Shown here: positions 52,160-60,564 of the stretch, piece after piece
Layout of the letters: every line of letters begins with the position of its first letter
Position numbering within the stretch: the stretch's first letter is position 1
Assembly (NCBI GenBank): GCA_964217345.1
Contig: CAXPJI010000013.1
Span: 1 to 64,000, forward strand
Direction: 5' to 3'
Source of the DNA: UBA3478 sp964217345
GTDB lineage: Bacteria; Bacteroidota; Bacteroidia; Flavobacteriales; Flavobacteriaceae
DNA: 64,000 bases
Translations under genes and position numbers: made by a program
The notes under the pieces: generated by a model
Told to the model about the DNA's origin: nothing
What the model saw: only the letters and a program-made list of their open reading frames with translations
The model's database searches: none

Positions 52160-52464
52160 TCGACGATGAGTATTAGTGGTGGCTGATCGGTCGGCTTTAA
52201 TCCGATAGGAGCCAATTGTGTTCTCAGTGTTGATTCTAAACGCTCCTTTTGAATGCGTTGACGATTATCTACATGTTCATTTCTAAGGGCACTTAATTGT
52301 CGATTAAGACCATCAATCTTAATCACCTTTTGATCTACACGGTGAGCAGCATAAATCATTAGTATAAAAAGGAATAGCACAAAGAAGATGAACCTCCAGT
52401 TTTTATAAGCCTCTTCATTAACCAGAGGATGCCCCTTTAACAAGTCAATTAGAAACCGTTTCAT
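52156..52464 (-). CDS. ftsL: FtsL-like cell division protein
   Basis: This 102-aa bitopic protein has a short cytoplasmic start, one helix (about residues 27-45) and a periplasmic heptad-like coiled coil (VDQKVIKIDGLNRQLSAL, RNEHVDNRQRIQKERLE). These are the size and layout of FtsL, and it lies between rsmH and ftsI, where FtsL is expected. Sequence conservation of the family is low, so the call depends on topology and position. Overlaps of 4 bp on both sides. Confidence 0.85.
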   Translation of the reverse strand: MKRFLIDLLKGHPLVNEEAYKNWRFIFFVLFLFILMIYAAHRVDQKVIKIDGLNRQLSALRNEHVDNRQRIQKERLESTLRTQLAPIGLKPTDQPPLILIVE

Positions 52465-53381
52465 ATCGACCTATATTTATTTTCGATACGCTGAGCAACA
52501 CGCAGTTTAGCACTTCGCGATCGGGTGTTTTCTAATAATTCTCTTTCAGAAGGTGTTTGAACTCCTCCCACCTTTTTAAAATCAACATTAGGATTTCCAA
52601 AATGATCCTTTTCAGCCTCACCCTCAAATCGAGAGCTTCGAATAAAATTCTTAACCAATCGATCTTCTAAAGAGTGATAGCTAATGAAAACGGCGCGTGC
52701 GCCAGGATCCATTACATTACCTAACTGCATTAGAAGCGATTCAATCACCTCTAACTCTTTATTTACCTCGATTCGAATCGCTTGGAATACCTGAGCCAAT
52801 TGCTGATTGCGCTTAGGTGCGTAGATGGCAGTCTCTAAACTTTGAATCAAATCAAAGGTGGTTTCAATCGAACCAGCACCTCTCGAAGACTCAATAGCCT
52901 TAGCAAGGGTATAAGCATTTGGTAAATCGGCATATTTTCTAAACAAAGAAGCTAACTCCTCCACCGAAAATTCAGCAATAATATCGCGTGCGTTGCGCTC
53001 CATCGATTGATTCATTCGCATGTCTAGCGGTGCATCAAACCGTGTAGAAAACCCCCTCTCAGGCTGATCAAACTGATGTGAGGAAACACCAAAGTCAGCA
53101 AGCAATCCGTCAATCTTTCGGATGTTTAAAAAACGTAAATGAGCACTAAGATTTTTAAAATTCGCAGGAACTAAAGTGAATCGCGAATCATCGATACGAT
53201 TAGACAAGGCATCTTCATCTTGATCGAAGGCGATTAATCTTCCTGATTCGCCAAGCTTTTCTAAAATAGCCCTAGAATGACCTCCACCACCAAAGGTGAC
53301 ATCTACATAGACACCATTCGGCTTGATATTAAGACCTGCGATGCAAGCCTCTAATAATACTGGGTTATGATAGTTTGTCAT
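52461..53381 (-). CDS. rsmH: 16S rRNA (cytosine1402-N4)-methyltransferase
   Basis: This 306-aa enzyme (MraW) methylates C1402 in the ribosomal P site. It starts with MTNYHNPVLLEACI, and has VDVTFGGGGHSRAIL for SAM, FDQDEDAL, GLLADFGVSSHQFD and ISYHSLEDRLVKNF. The start is fixed at ATG 53381 by this family N-terminus; an earlier in-frame start would add 30 unrelated residues. It overlaps the end of mraZ by 17 bp. Confidence 0.97.
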   Translation of the reverse strand: MTNYHNPVLLEACIAGLNIKPNGVYVDVTFGGGGHSRAILEKLGESGRLIAFDQDEDALSNRIDDSRFTLVPANFKNLSAHLRFLNIRKIDGLLADFGVSSHQFDQPERGFSTRFDAPLDMRMNQSMERNARDIIAEFSVEELASLFRKYADLPNAYTLAKAIESSRGAGSIETTFDLIQSLETAIYAPKRNQQLAQVFQAIRIEVNKELEVIESLLMQLGNVMDPGARAVFISYHSLEDRLVKNFIRSSRFEGEAEKDHFGNPNVDFKKVGGVQTPSERELLENTRSRSAKLRVAQRIENKYRSI

Positions 53382-53826
53382 TATCAGAGAAAATAGCTTC
53401 GGCGAGATCAGCATAAACATCCTGACCTTCTTGCAATACAGCTTCGTAACGAGCTTTGTCCCAAATCTCAATTCGGTTAATAGCCGATGCTAATACAACC
53501 TCCTTTTTGATTTGAGCAAACGAGATGAGTGGCTTAGGGATCTGAACTCTTCCATGCTCCTCAATACTCACCTCTTGAGAACCGGCTAAAAAGTTTCTTA
53601 AAAACGTATCATAGTTTCTACTAAACTGATTCTTAGCAACGATTTTCATCATCAACTCATCGTATGCCTCTTTAGGATAAAGCTCGAGACAGGTTTGAAA
53701 CACTGACCTCTTAAGAACAAACCCCTTTTCTAAAATCGGAACAAGCTGCTGCTTCAGCGCCACAGGAAGGTTTACACGCCCCTTAGCATCTGCTTTGCAT
53801 TCAAATTGACCGATTAAATGAGTCAT
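53365..53826 (-). CDS. mraZ: transcriptional regulator MraZ
   Basis: This 153-aa protein contains two AbrB-like swapped-hairpin repeats, marked by DAKGRVNLPVALK near residue 12 and EEHGRVQIPKPLI near residue 90. MraZ binds DNA and controls the dcw operon in other bacteria. It is the first gene of the cluster here, with a -7 element 16 nt before the ATG. The upstream region also carries a consensus DnaA box. Confidence 0.95.
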   Translation of the reverse strand: MTHLIGQFECKADAKGRVNLPVALKQQLVPILEKGFVLKRSVFQTCLELYPKEAYDELMMKIVAKNQFSRNYDTFLRNFLAGSQEVSIEEHGRVQIPKPLISFAQIKKEVVLASAINRIEIWDKARYEAVLQEGQDVYADLAEAIFSDNDKLS

Positions 53827-53842
53827 ACTTTCGATATCTCTT

Positions 53843-53850
53843 CAAATATA
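53843..53850 (-). promoter_or_regulatory. -7 element of the dcw operon
   Basis: TATATTTG on the minus strand lies 16 nt before the mraZ ATG. No clear -33 TTG is visible, as could be the case for an activated promoter. Confidence 0.55.
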
Positions 53851-53888
53851 ACCATGAAATTACCACTTTTTTACACATAATCACACAT

Positions 53889-53897
53889 TTATCCACA
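53889..53897. promoter_or_regulatory. consensus DnaA box in the mraZ upstream region
   Basis: TTATCCACA is identical to the classical DnaA box. Weaker look-alikes follow at 53910 (TTATCAAAA) and, inverted, at 53919 (GGTGGATAG, 7 of 9). The site lies between the divergent mraZ and hydrolase promoters. Confidence 0.45.
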
Positions 53898-53941
53898 ATT
53901 TTCAAGAAGTTATCAAAAGGTGGATAGTCCTGCTAATTTTC

Positions 53942-53949
53942 TATATTTG
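53942..53949 (+). promoter_or_regulatory. -7 element for the alpha/beta hydrolase gene
   Basis: TATATTTG matches TAnnTTTG and lies 19 nt before the ATG at 53969. Confidence 0.5.
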
Positions 53950-53968
53950 GCTCTCGCAACAACCAATT

Positions 53969-54739
53969 ATGCAACAGGGCTACGCCACACAGACAATAGG
54001 AGATTTCGAGTTTATCGAACAGGGAAAAGGAAAGGCTATCATCGTCCTCCACGGACTAATGGGTGGTCTTAGCAACTTTTCTGGGGTACTTGATTACTTC
54101 TCTAACAATGGGTACCGAGTAATTATTCCAGTACTACCTTTATATGACCTACCCCTTTTAAAAACTACCGTAAAAGAGTTCGCTAACTATATCGATCGCT
54201 TTATGAAAAAGCTCGGGTTAAAAAAGGCGATCCTACTCGGTAATTCACTTGGAGGGCATATCGGTTTACTTCATGCCAAACTTTATCCTCAAAATGTTGA
54301 GGCTTTAGTAATCACAGGAAGTTCAGGTCTTTACGAAAACTCAATGGGTGATTCTTATCCAAAACGAGGAGACTACCAATACATCAAAAACAAGGCAGAA
54401 GAAGTATTCTATGATCCAAAGGTGGCTACCAAGGAAATTGTAGACGAGGTTTTTGATCTGGTTAATGACCGCAGTAAGCTTGTCAAAACCTTAGCGATTG
54501 CCAAGAGTGCAATTCGACATAACATGGCGAAAGACCTTCCTAAATTCAAGGTACCTACTTGTATCATCTGGGGAAAAAACGACAAAGTAACTCCTCCTGA
54601 GGTAGCTGAAGAATTCCACAAATTACTACCCAACTCTTCATTGTACTGGGTCGATAAATGTGGACATGCGGCGATGATGGAGCATCCTGACCTCTTCAAC
54701 GAGATTTTAATGAACTGGTTCAAAGAGTCAGGAATCTAA
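53969..54739 (+). CDS. alpha/beta-fold hydrolase
   Basis: This 256-aa hydrolase has the oxyanion motif HGLMGG, the nucleophile elbow GNSLGG (Ser93), a late acid in WGKNDKVTPP and the catalytic His in KCGHAAMMEHP. The triad is complete, so it should be an active esterase or similar; the substrate is unknown. It is divergent from mraZ and followed after 10 bp by engB, an arrangement I recall from other Flavobacteriales. Confidence 0.9.
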   Translation: MQQGYATQTIGDFEFIEQGKGKAIIVLHGLMGGLSNFSGVLDYFSNNGYRVIIPVLPLYDLPLLKTTVKEFANYIDRFMKKLGLKKAILLGNSLGGHIGLLHAKLYPQNVEALVITGSSGLYENSMGDSYPKRGDYQYIKNKAEEVFYDPKVATKEIVDEVFDLVNDRSKLVKTLAIAKSAIRHNMAKDLPKFKVPTCIIWGKNDKVTPPEVAEEFHKLLPNSSLYWVDKCGHAAMMEHPDLFNEILMNWFKESGI

Positions 54740-54749
54740 AAAGTAATTT

Positions 54750-55370
54750 ATGCAAGTACGCTCCGCAGAATTTGTGATGAGCAACTCGAAGGTGGAGCAG
54801 TGTCCAAAGGCACTCATTCCTGAATACGCCTTTATCGGGCGTTCGAATGTCGGTAAATCTTCACTGATCAATCGATTAACCCTGCGTAAATCACTTGCAA
54901 AAACATCTGGAAGGCCAGGTAAAACTCAACTCATTAATCACTTTATCATCAATGGGCAGTGGTTTTTGGTCGATCTCCCAGGATATGGATACGCAAGAGT
55001 TTCTAAGAAAGATAAAAAGCAGTTTCAATCTTACATACAGGAGTATTTTAAAAAGCGGGAACAACTGGTCTGCACCTTTGTCTTAGTAGATATTAGACAT
55101 CATCCACAACCCATCGATCTAGACTTTATGGTGTGGTTAACTGAAAACGAAAGACCTTTTTATATCGTGTTTACCAAAGCGGATAAGTTAAAGCCTGGGG
55201 CAATTGAAAGACAAGTAAATGCCTACTTAAAGGAGATGACAGATACTCTTTGGGAATTTGCTCCCCCCCACGTGGTCACTTCTTCCTCTAACGGAACCGG
55301 AAGAGAAGAATTACTCGAAGTAATCGATGAACTAAATCAGGCCTTCAATTCTAATTTTTCAGCAAAGTAA
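54750..55370 (+). CDS. engB: ribosome biogenesis GTPase EngB (YihA/YsxC)
   Basis: This 206-aa GTPase helps assemble the large ribosomal subunit. G motifs are complete: GRSNVGKSSLIN (G1), RPGKTQ (G2), DLPGYGYA (G3), TKAD (G4) and SSS (G5). It probably shares a transcript with the upstream hydrolase. Its 3' end overlaps the convergent gldC by 34 bp. Confidence 0.96.
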   Translation: MQVRSAEFVMSNSKVEQCPKALIPEYAFIGRSNVGKSSLINRLTLRKSLAKTSGRPGKTQLINHFIINGQWFLVDLPGYGYARVSKKDKKQFQSYIQEYFKKREQLVCTFVLVDIRHHPQPIDLDFMVWLTENERPFYIVFTKADKLKPGAIERQVNAYLKEMTDTLWEFAPPHVVTSSSNGTGREELLEVIDELNQAFNSNFSAK

Positions 55371-55672
55371 TCGGTAAAATCCTTCATTGTTGCACCCATT
55401 TTTTCATCTTGAGTAGCACGAACAAACGTTTGTGTCATACTCACTAAGGTTTGATGAAAAAATAACTTCATCTCATCAACGGGCATGTCTTTAGTCCACA
55501 AATCAATCGATAAGGTTTCTTTCTGATTGGGATCCCATACCGACAAAAGCATTGCCTTTGCTTCTTCGCCATCAACACCTCCATCTTTAGCAGACCAATT
55601 TAAAGTCTCAGGCACCCTGTTTTCATCAAGGCCTACCGTTAATTCAATCGTAGATTCGTGAGCAATCGCCAT
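55337..55672 (-). CDS. gldC: gliding motility protein GldC
   Basis: This 111-aa protein matches GldC of the Flavobacterium gliding machinery: STIELTVGLDENRVPE, WSAKDGG, LSIDLWTKDMPVDEMK and a C-terminal TDYFAEKL. It has no signal peptide and is presumably cytoplasmic. The start is the ATG at 55672; an upstream in-frame start would run into the promoter. gldC next to nadE is conserved in the group, but gldB, its usual partner, is not here. The 3' end overlaps engB by 34 bp. Confidence 0.9.
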   Translation of the reverse strand: MAIAHESTIELTVGLDENRVPETLNWSAKDGGVDGEEAKAMLLSVWDPNQKETLSIDLWTKDMPVDEMKLFFHQTLVSMTQTFVRATQDEKMGATMKDFTDYFAEKLELKA

Positions 55673-55693
55673 CGTTAGTAGATTTAGTTTAAG

Positions 55694-55725
55694 TTGCAAA
55701 AATACCACTCTGATCCGTACCTTTG
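55694..55725 (+). promoter_or_regulatory. promoter of nadE, interlocked with the gldC promoter
   Basis: TTG (55694-55696), a 21-nt spacer and TACCTTTG (55718-55725) form a complete promoter. The expected transcript start is only about 5 nt before the nadE ATG at 55737. Confidence 0.75.
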
Positions 55726-55729
55726 CAAA
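55697..55729 (-). promoter_or_regulatory. promoter of gldC, interlocked with the nadE promoter
   Basis: On the minus strand, TTTG (55729-55726), a 21-nt spacer and TATTTTTG (55704-55697) form a complete promoter 24 nt before the gldC ATG. It lies almost exactly on top of the nadE promoter. Confidence 0.75.
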
Positions 55730-55736
55730 TAAAGCT

Positions 55737-56528
55737 ATGAAGGCAGCATCTATCCAAGATCATATTGTTAACTGGTTAAAATCCTATGCCGAAAACGCCG
55801 GGGTTAAAGGCTTTGTTATCGGGGTTTCAGGAGGTATTGACTCAGCAACCACCTCAACACTATGTGCATTAACCGGCTTAGAAGTTACGGTGGTGAATAT
55901 GCCCATTCATCAGGCCGAAAATCAGATCGACCGAGGCATGGCTCACATGAACTGGCTGGCTTCAAAATTTGACAATGTCAAAATAGCAGAAGTACCTCTT
56001 ACATCAGTCTTCGATCATTTTGTAGCCTCACAAACAATCAAAGGAGCTACCGAAGAGCAAACCCTACTTGCTGAGGCGAATTCTCGAGCACGGCTACGAA
56101 TGACCACCCTTTATTACATAGCTAGTTGTAATCATGCCTTAGTCGCGGGGACTGGTAATAAAGTAGAAGACTTTGGCGTTGGCTTTTATACCAAATACGG
56201 AGATGGTGGAGTTGACTTAAGCCCAATAGCCGATCTGACCAAAACAGAGGTGACAGCATTAGGAAAGCACCTTGGTGTAAGTGAAGCAATCGTGCAAGCA
56301 CCACCAACAGACGGCTTATGGGGAGATGACCGAACCGATGAAGATCAAATCGGAGCCTCATATCCAGAACTTGAATGGGCTATGGCTAGACAAGATGAAG
56401 GTAAACAGTTGAGCGATTTTAAAGGTAGAGAACGCGAGGTCTTCGAAACCTATATTAAATTTCACAAAGCCAATCGCCATAAAATGTTGCCGATACCTGT
56501 TTGTGAAATCCCAAGTGAACTTCGTTAG
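55737..56528 (+). CDS. nadE: ammonia-dependent NAD+ synthetase
   Basis: This 263-aa enzyme amidates nicotinic acid adenine dinucleotide with ATP. The PP-loop is SGGIDS (31-36); GTGNKVEDFGVGFYTKYGDGG, here GTGNKVEDFGVGF, and DLSPIADLTKTEV follow. There is no glutaminase domain, so ammonia is the expected nitrogen source. It converges on dnaG with a 4-bp overlap. Confidence 0.96.
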   Translation: MKAASIQDHIVNWLKSYAENAGVKGFVIGVSGGIDSATTSTLCALTGLEVTVVNMPIHQAENQIDRGMAHMNWLASKFDNVKIAEVPLTSVFDHFVASQTIKGATEEQTLLAEANSRARLRMTTLYYIASCNHALVAGTGNKVEDFGVGFYTKYGDGGVDLSPIADLTKTEVTALGKHLGVSEAIVQAPPTDGLWGDDRTDEDQIGASYPELEWAMARQDEGKQLSDFKGREREVFETYIKFHKANRHKMLPIPVCEIPSELR

Positions 56529-58501
56529 AAGCTTAGCACTCGATTTAACTTCTTATTTAATAATTGACCTAGCTGGAGGTAATCAATCACTTCTTCAATG
56601 GCATGTGCATCCTCTTTAGAGGCTTCTTGCAATTTCTTTATTTGTTGATCTAAAAGATACGCTCTAAGCGACAGAATAGTTTCGGTAACCAATCGATCAA
56701 CAGAGTCTTCTTTGGCTTTTGCAAAAATATTCTTACGCTCCCAATCGTGTAAGAGATACTGTTCATCTTCAAGCAAAATAGTACTTACCAGATCGACCAG
56801 TGGCTGGTCGTTTTCTCCAGTGAGCGATCTTACGAAGCTTTGCATATTGGCTTCCTCACCTGCAGTTACATAGAACTCGGTAACTCGCTTGAATAATTCT
56901 TGAAAGGATTGGTTTGAGAAGGCTAATTCATCTTGCTGTAATTCTAAGAAGATCTTTTCATAGACCTTCATCTCCTGAATTACTTTCTCGGTTACAATTT
57001 CACCCTCTTCCCCTTCTTTAAGCACCTCATCCTCAAAAAAAGCAACCCGATTACCGTACAATAACAAGGTTTTGATAAGTGATGACTCTAAGACCTCAAG
57101 TCGATTAACTTCTGGCTTTTTTTGCTCCGATAGGCGAGAAACAACCGATAATGAGGTCGGTTTTTTTGCGGCCTTCTTGGTATCTCTAACTTGCTTGGCA
57201 GTAAGATCTGCTAAACTAGCAAAAAGAGCTCCCTCTGAAACATTTAGGTCTTTTGCCGTCTGCCTGATGTACAGCTCTTGACTAATCGGATCTGGAATAC
57301 AAGCAATACTAGCAACCAAATCTCGAATGGCCGCAGCTACTTTGCTAGAATCATTACCCGCTTCTTTGAGTAGTATTTGTGTTTTAAAAGAAATGAAATC
57401 TACCGATTGTTCTTCTAGATAATTCTTGACTTCGGCAGGAGAATGAGTTCGAGCAAAACTATCCGGATCTTCACCCTCTGCAAAAGGAACAACTCGAACG
57501 TTCATCCCCTCCTTAAGGATCAGATCAATGTTACGAAGCGAAGCTCTAACTCCAGCGTCATCACCGTCAAATAGAACAGTTATAGTCTGACAAAGTCGCT
57601 GTATCATTCTAATTTGAGACTCGCTAAGAGCGGTACCACTTGAAGAAACTACGTTTTCGACACCACTCTGATGAAGCTGAATTACATCCGTGTAACCCTC
57701 TACGAGATAACAGTTATTTGCCTTTGCCATGGCTGACTTGGCATAGTAGATACCATATAAAACCTTACTCTTGTGATAAATAGGGCTCTCCGGTGAATTG
57801 ACGTACTTCGCTACTTTCTTTTGACTGTCAAGAATACGACCACCGAAACCTAAAACTCTTCCACTATTGCTATGGATTGGGAAAATGACTCGATCTCTGA
57901 ATCGATCAAAAAAAGTGCCTGACGCCCCATCCTTTTCAATACAAAGACCTAACTCAGTAAGATAGTTCATCTGATGACCTTTGGCTTCTGCCGCTTTTAC
58001 TAGGCCATCAAAACTAGTTCCACCAAAGCCTAGACCAAACTTCTTAATGGTAGCCGAGGTAAAGCCCCTTTCTTGAAAATAGCTAAGACCTATCGCCTTA
58101 CCCGTTTCAGAGCGGTTCAACAAATCTTCAAAATGATGTGCTGCAAATTGATTAATTAAATAAAGGCTTTCCTTGTGATCTTGTAGCTTTTTCTGCTCCT
58201 CATCCTGAGCCGTTTCTTCTACTTCAATCCCATATTTACGTGCCAGGTGCTTGATAGCCTCGGGATAGGTGAAGTGTTCTAGCTCCATTAAAAAAGCAAT
58301 GACGTTTCCCCCTTTACCACTACTGAAATCTTTCCAAATTTGCTTTACAGGAGAAACCATAAAACTTGGAGTTTTCTCACTATTAAAAGGACTTAATCCC
58401 TTATAGTTAGCGCCCGATTTTTTTAACTGCACGTAGTCTCCAATCACCTCTTCTACTCGGGCAATTTCGTAGACTTTATCTATGGTAGATTGTGCAATCA
58501 A
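56525..58501 (-). CDS. dnaG: DNA primase with degenerate zinc ribbon
   Basis: This 658-aa primase synthesises RNA primers for replication. The TOPRIM core is intact (LVEGYTDVIQLHQSG, LFDGDDAGVRAS), with the RNA-polymerase domain ahead of it and a C-terminal helicase-binding region. The N-terminal CHC2 zinc ribbon is recognisable by GLSPFNSEKTPSFMVSP and FSSGKGGNVIAF, but the usual ligands Cys, His, Cys, Cys are Ser37, Asn40, Asp58 and Ser61, so no zinc can bind in the classical way. I recall a similar change in other Bacteroidota. Length is normal. Confidence 0.95.
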   Translation of the reverse strand: MIAQSTIDKVYEIARVEEVIGDYVQLKKSGANYKGLSPFNSEKTPSFMVSPVKQIWKDFSSGKGGNVIAFLMELEHFTYPEAIKHLARKYGIEVEETAQDEEQKKLQDHKESLYLINQFAAHHFEDLLNRSETGKAIGLSYFQERGFTSATIKKFGLGFGGTSFDGLVKAAEAKGHQMNYLTELGLCIEKDGASGTFFDRFRDRVIFPIHSNSGRVLGFGGRILDSQKKVAKYVNSPESPIYHKSKVLYGIYYAKSAMAKANNCYLVEGYTDVIQLHQSGVENVVSSSGTALSESQIRMIQRLCQTITVLFDGDDAGVRASLRNIDLILKEGMNVRVVPFAEGEDPDSFARTHSPAEVKNYLEEQSVDFISFKTQILLKEAGNDSSKVAAAIRDLVASIACIPDPISQELYIRQTAKDLNVSEGALFASLADLTAKQVRDTKKAAKKPTSLSVVSRLSEQKKPEVNRLEVLESSLIKTLLLYGNRVAFFEDEVLKEGEEGEIVTEKVIQEMKVYEKIFLELQQDELAFSNQSFQELFKRVTEFYVTAGEEANMQSFVRSLTGENDQPLVDLVSTILLEDEQYLLHDWERKNIFAKAKEDSVDRLVTETILSLRAYLLDQQIKKLQEASKEDAHAIEEVIDYLQLGQLLNKKLNRVLSF

Positions 58502-58510
58502 TGGTACAGT

Positions 58511-59488
58511 TTATTTCTTACGATCAACTACGTAAGTTACCAAATTTGCGAGTGCCTCCTTATACTCGTTATCAGGATATTTCGATAAAAGCTCTAATGC
58601 AGCATCTTTATAATGAATCATTTGACGCTCAGCGTATTCTAAACCACCTTGATCTTTAACGAATTGAATAACCTCCTTGACCCGCTTTTTATCGGTGTTA
58701 TGACGCTTAACCGAATCAATGAGCCAGTTCCGCTGCTTTTTATCCACCTTATTGATAACATGAATTAGTGGCAAGGTCATTTTCTGTTCTTTGATATCGA
58801 TACCCGTTGGCTTACCGATTCGATCGTCTCCATAGTCGAAGAGATCATCTTTAATTTGAAATGCCATCCCTGCATATTCTCCAAACGAATGAAAACGTTC
58901 AATCTCCTCTTTAGAACTACCAACCGAAGCCGCCCCCATGGCACAACAAGCCGCAATAAGCGTGGCTGTTTTCTGACGAATGATATCGTAATATACAGGC
59001 TCATCAATATCTAAACGACGCGCCTTCTCTAACTGCAGTAATTCACCCTGACTCATTTCACGAACGGCCTCAGAAACAATCTTCAAAAGGTCAAAATCGT
59101 CATGATCTAAGGAGAGCAATAGGCCTTTGGAGAAAAAATAATCTCCGACCAAAACAGCGATTTTATTTTTCCAAAGTGCATTTATTGAGAAAAAACCTCT
59201 TCGACGCTCACTCCCATCTACCACATCATCGTGCACCAGTGAAGCCGTATGAATAAGTTCTATAATCGATGCCCCACGGTAAGTACGTTCCTCAATTTTT
59301 CCTTCACCCAATAGTTTGGCTACCAAAAAGACAAACATTGGTCGCATTTGCTTGCCCTTACGAGAAGCAATGTAATAGGTGATTCTGTTAAGTAATGAAA
59401 CGTTAGAGGCCATCGCTGCTTTGAACTTCTCTTCAAAGCGATCCATCTCTTCGATAATGGGCTGTCTGATTTTAACGACCTCTTGCAA
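58511..59488 (-). CDS. trans-polyprenyl diphosphate synthase
   Basis: This 325-aa enzyme elongates isoprenoid diphosphates. Both aspartate-rich motifs are present: DDVVD (87-91) and DDLFD (214-218), with GKQMRP near residue 45 and KTATLIAA. It probably makes the menaquinone side chain (octaprenyl- or heptaprenyl-type), which would connect it with ubiE in this window, but chain length cannot be fixed here. It is 9 bp from the rlmN stop and 9 bp from the dnaG start, suggesting co-transcription. Confidence 0.92.
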   Translation of the reverse strand: MQEVVKIRQPIIEEMDRFEEKFKAAMASNVSLLNRITYYIASRKGKQMRPMFVFLVAKLLGEGKIEERTYRGASIIELIHTASLVHDDVVDGSERRRGFFSINALWKNKIAVLVGDYFFSKGLLLSLDHDDFDLLKIVSEAVREMSQGELLQLEKARRLDIDEPVYYDIIRQKTATLIAACCAMGAASVGSSKEEIERFHSFGEYAGMAFQIKDDLFDYGDDRIGKPTGIDIKEQKMTLPLIHVINKVDKKQRNWLIDSVKRHNTDKKRVKEVIQFVKDQGGLEYAERQMIHYKDAALELLSKYPDNEYKEALANLVTYVVDRKK

Positions 59489-59497
59489 TGTGATGAA

Positions 59498-60562
59498 TTA
59501 TTCTTTAGTTAAAGGTACCAATTTATTAGCCAGTTGCCCGCAAGCTGCATCGATATCTTTTCCTCTAGATCGGCGAACCGTGACCGTGATTCGAGCAGCA
59601 GTAAGGGCTTTTTCATAGGCTGTAATCATTTCTGAAGGAGCAGCCTGAAACTGATCATCTCCGATAGGATTATATTCTATGATATTAACCTTACACGGGA
59701 CCTTTTTAGCGTAGCTAACAAGGGCCTTAATATCCTCAGGAGTGTCATTAACATCTTTCCAAATAAGATATTCAAGTGTAATTCTACTCTTAGTCTTTGC
59801 ATACCAGTACTGTAAGCTATCCATCAGCTCATCAAGCGGAAATCGATTACTAAAAGGCATAATTTGATTACGCACTTCTTCTCTAGCTGAATGAAGACTA
59901 AGCGCTAGTTGAAATCTAGGGTTTTCATCCGCTAATTTTCGAATCATCTTTGGAATGCCTGAGGTTGAAACTGTGATTCGCTTGGGCGACATACCTAGCC
60001 CATTACATATCTTATCTACAGCCTTAACCACGTTATTGTAATTCATAAGTGGTTCACCCATCCCCATAAACACAATATTCGAAAGTCCTCTGTTGTAATA
60101 CTTTTTACTTTCTCTATCGAGCGCTACTACTTGATCATAGATCTCATCAGGCTCCAAATTTCGCATTCGTTTAAGCTTAGCCGTTGCGCAAAATTGGCAA
60201 TCAAGACTACAACCTACTTGACTAGAAACGCAAGCCGTGCTACGAGTTGCAGTAGGGATTAGGACTGATTCTACAGCTAAACCATCGTATAGACGTATCG
60301 CGTTTTTAATGGTACCATCAGCACTTTTCTGCGATCGATCAACACTGACATTATTGATAACGAAGTACTCTGAAAGGAGTTGACGAGTTTCTTTAGAAAG
60401 GTTGGTCATCGACTCGAAGTCGTGAACTCCCTTTTCCCATAACCAACTGTAAACTTGATCAGCTCTAAATGCTGCTTGATTCTTTGACTTAAAGAATTCG
60501 CGGAGCTCCTCCTTGTCCAAGGCACGGATATCTCTTTTCTCCCTTAAGTCTTCGGATACCAT
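59498..60562 (-). CDS. rlmN: 23S rRNA (adenine2503-C2)-methyltransferase
   Basis: This 354-aa radical-SAM enzyme methylates A2503 of 23S rRNA and A37 of some tRNAs. The cluster cysteines are Cys118, Cys122 and Cys125 (GCSLDCQFCATAKL), and Cys341 near the C-terminus is the second catalytic cysteine. NIVFMGMGEPLMNY and SLHSAREEVRNQIMP are typical. It starts 2 bp after the queA stop. Confidence 0.96.
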   Translation of the reverse strand: MVSEDLREKRDIRALDKEELREFFKSKNQAAFRADQVYSWLWEKGVHDFESMTNLSKETRQLLSEYFVINNVSVDRSQKSADGTIKNAIRLYDGLAVESVLIPTATRSTACVSSQVGCSLDCQFCATAKLKRMRNLEPDEIYDQVVALDRESKKYYNRGLSNIVFMGMGEPLMNYNNVVKAVDKICNGLGMSPKRITVSTSGIPKMIRKLADENPRFQLALSLHSAREEVRNQIMPFSNRFPLDELMDSLQYWYAKTKSRITLEYLIWKDVNDTPEDIKALVSYAKKVPCKVNIIEYNPIGDDQFQAAPSEMITAYEKALTAARITVTVRRSRGKDIDAACGQLANKLVPLTKE

Positions 60563-60564
60563 AA

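Noticed and set aside
53827..53880. MraZ-box repeats upstream of mraZ
   Set aside because: Only one isolated GTGG-type motif is visible, not the tandem repeats described in other bacteria.
53860..53930. Chromosomal replication origin next to mraZ
   Set aside because: Only one perfect DnaA box and two weak ones, with no dnaA or typical origin genes nearby; a regulatory site is more likely.
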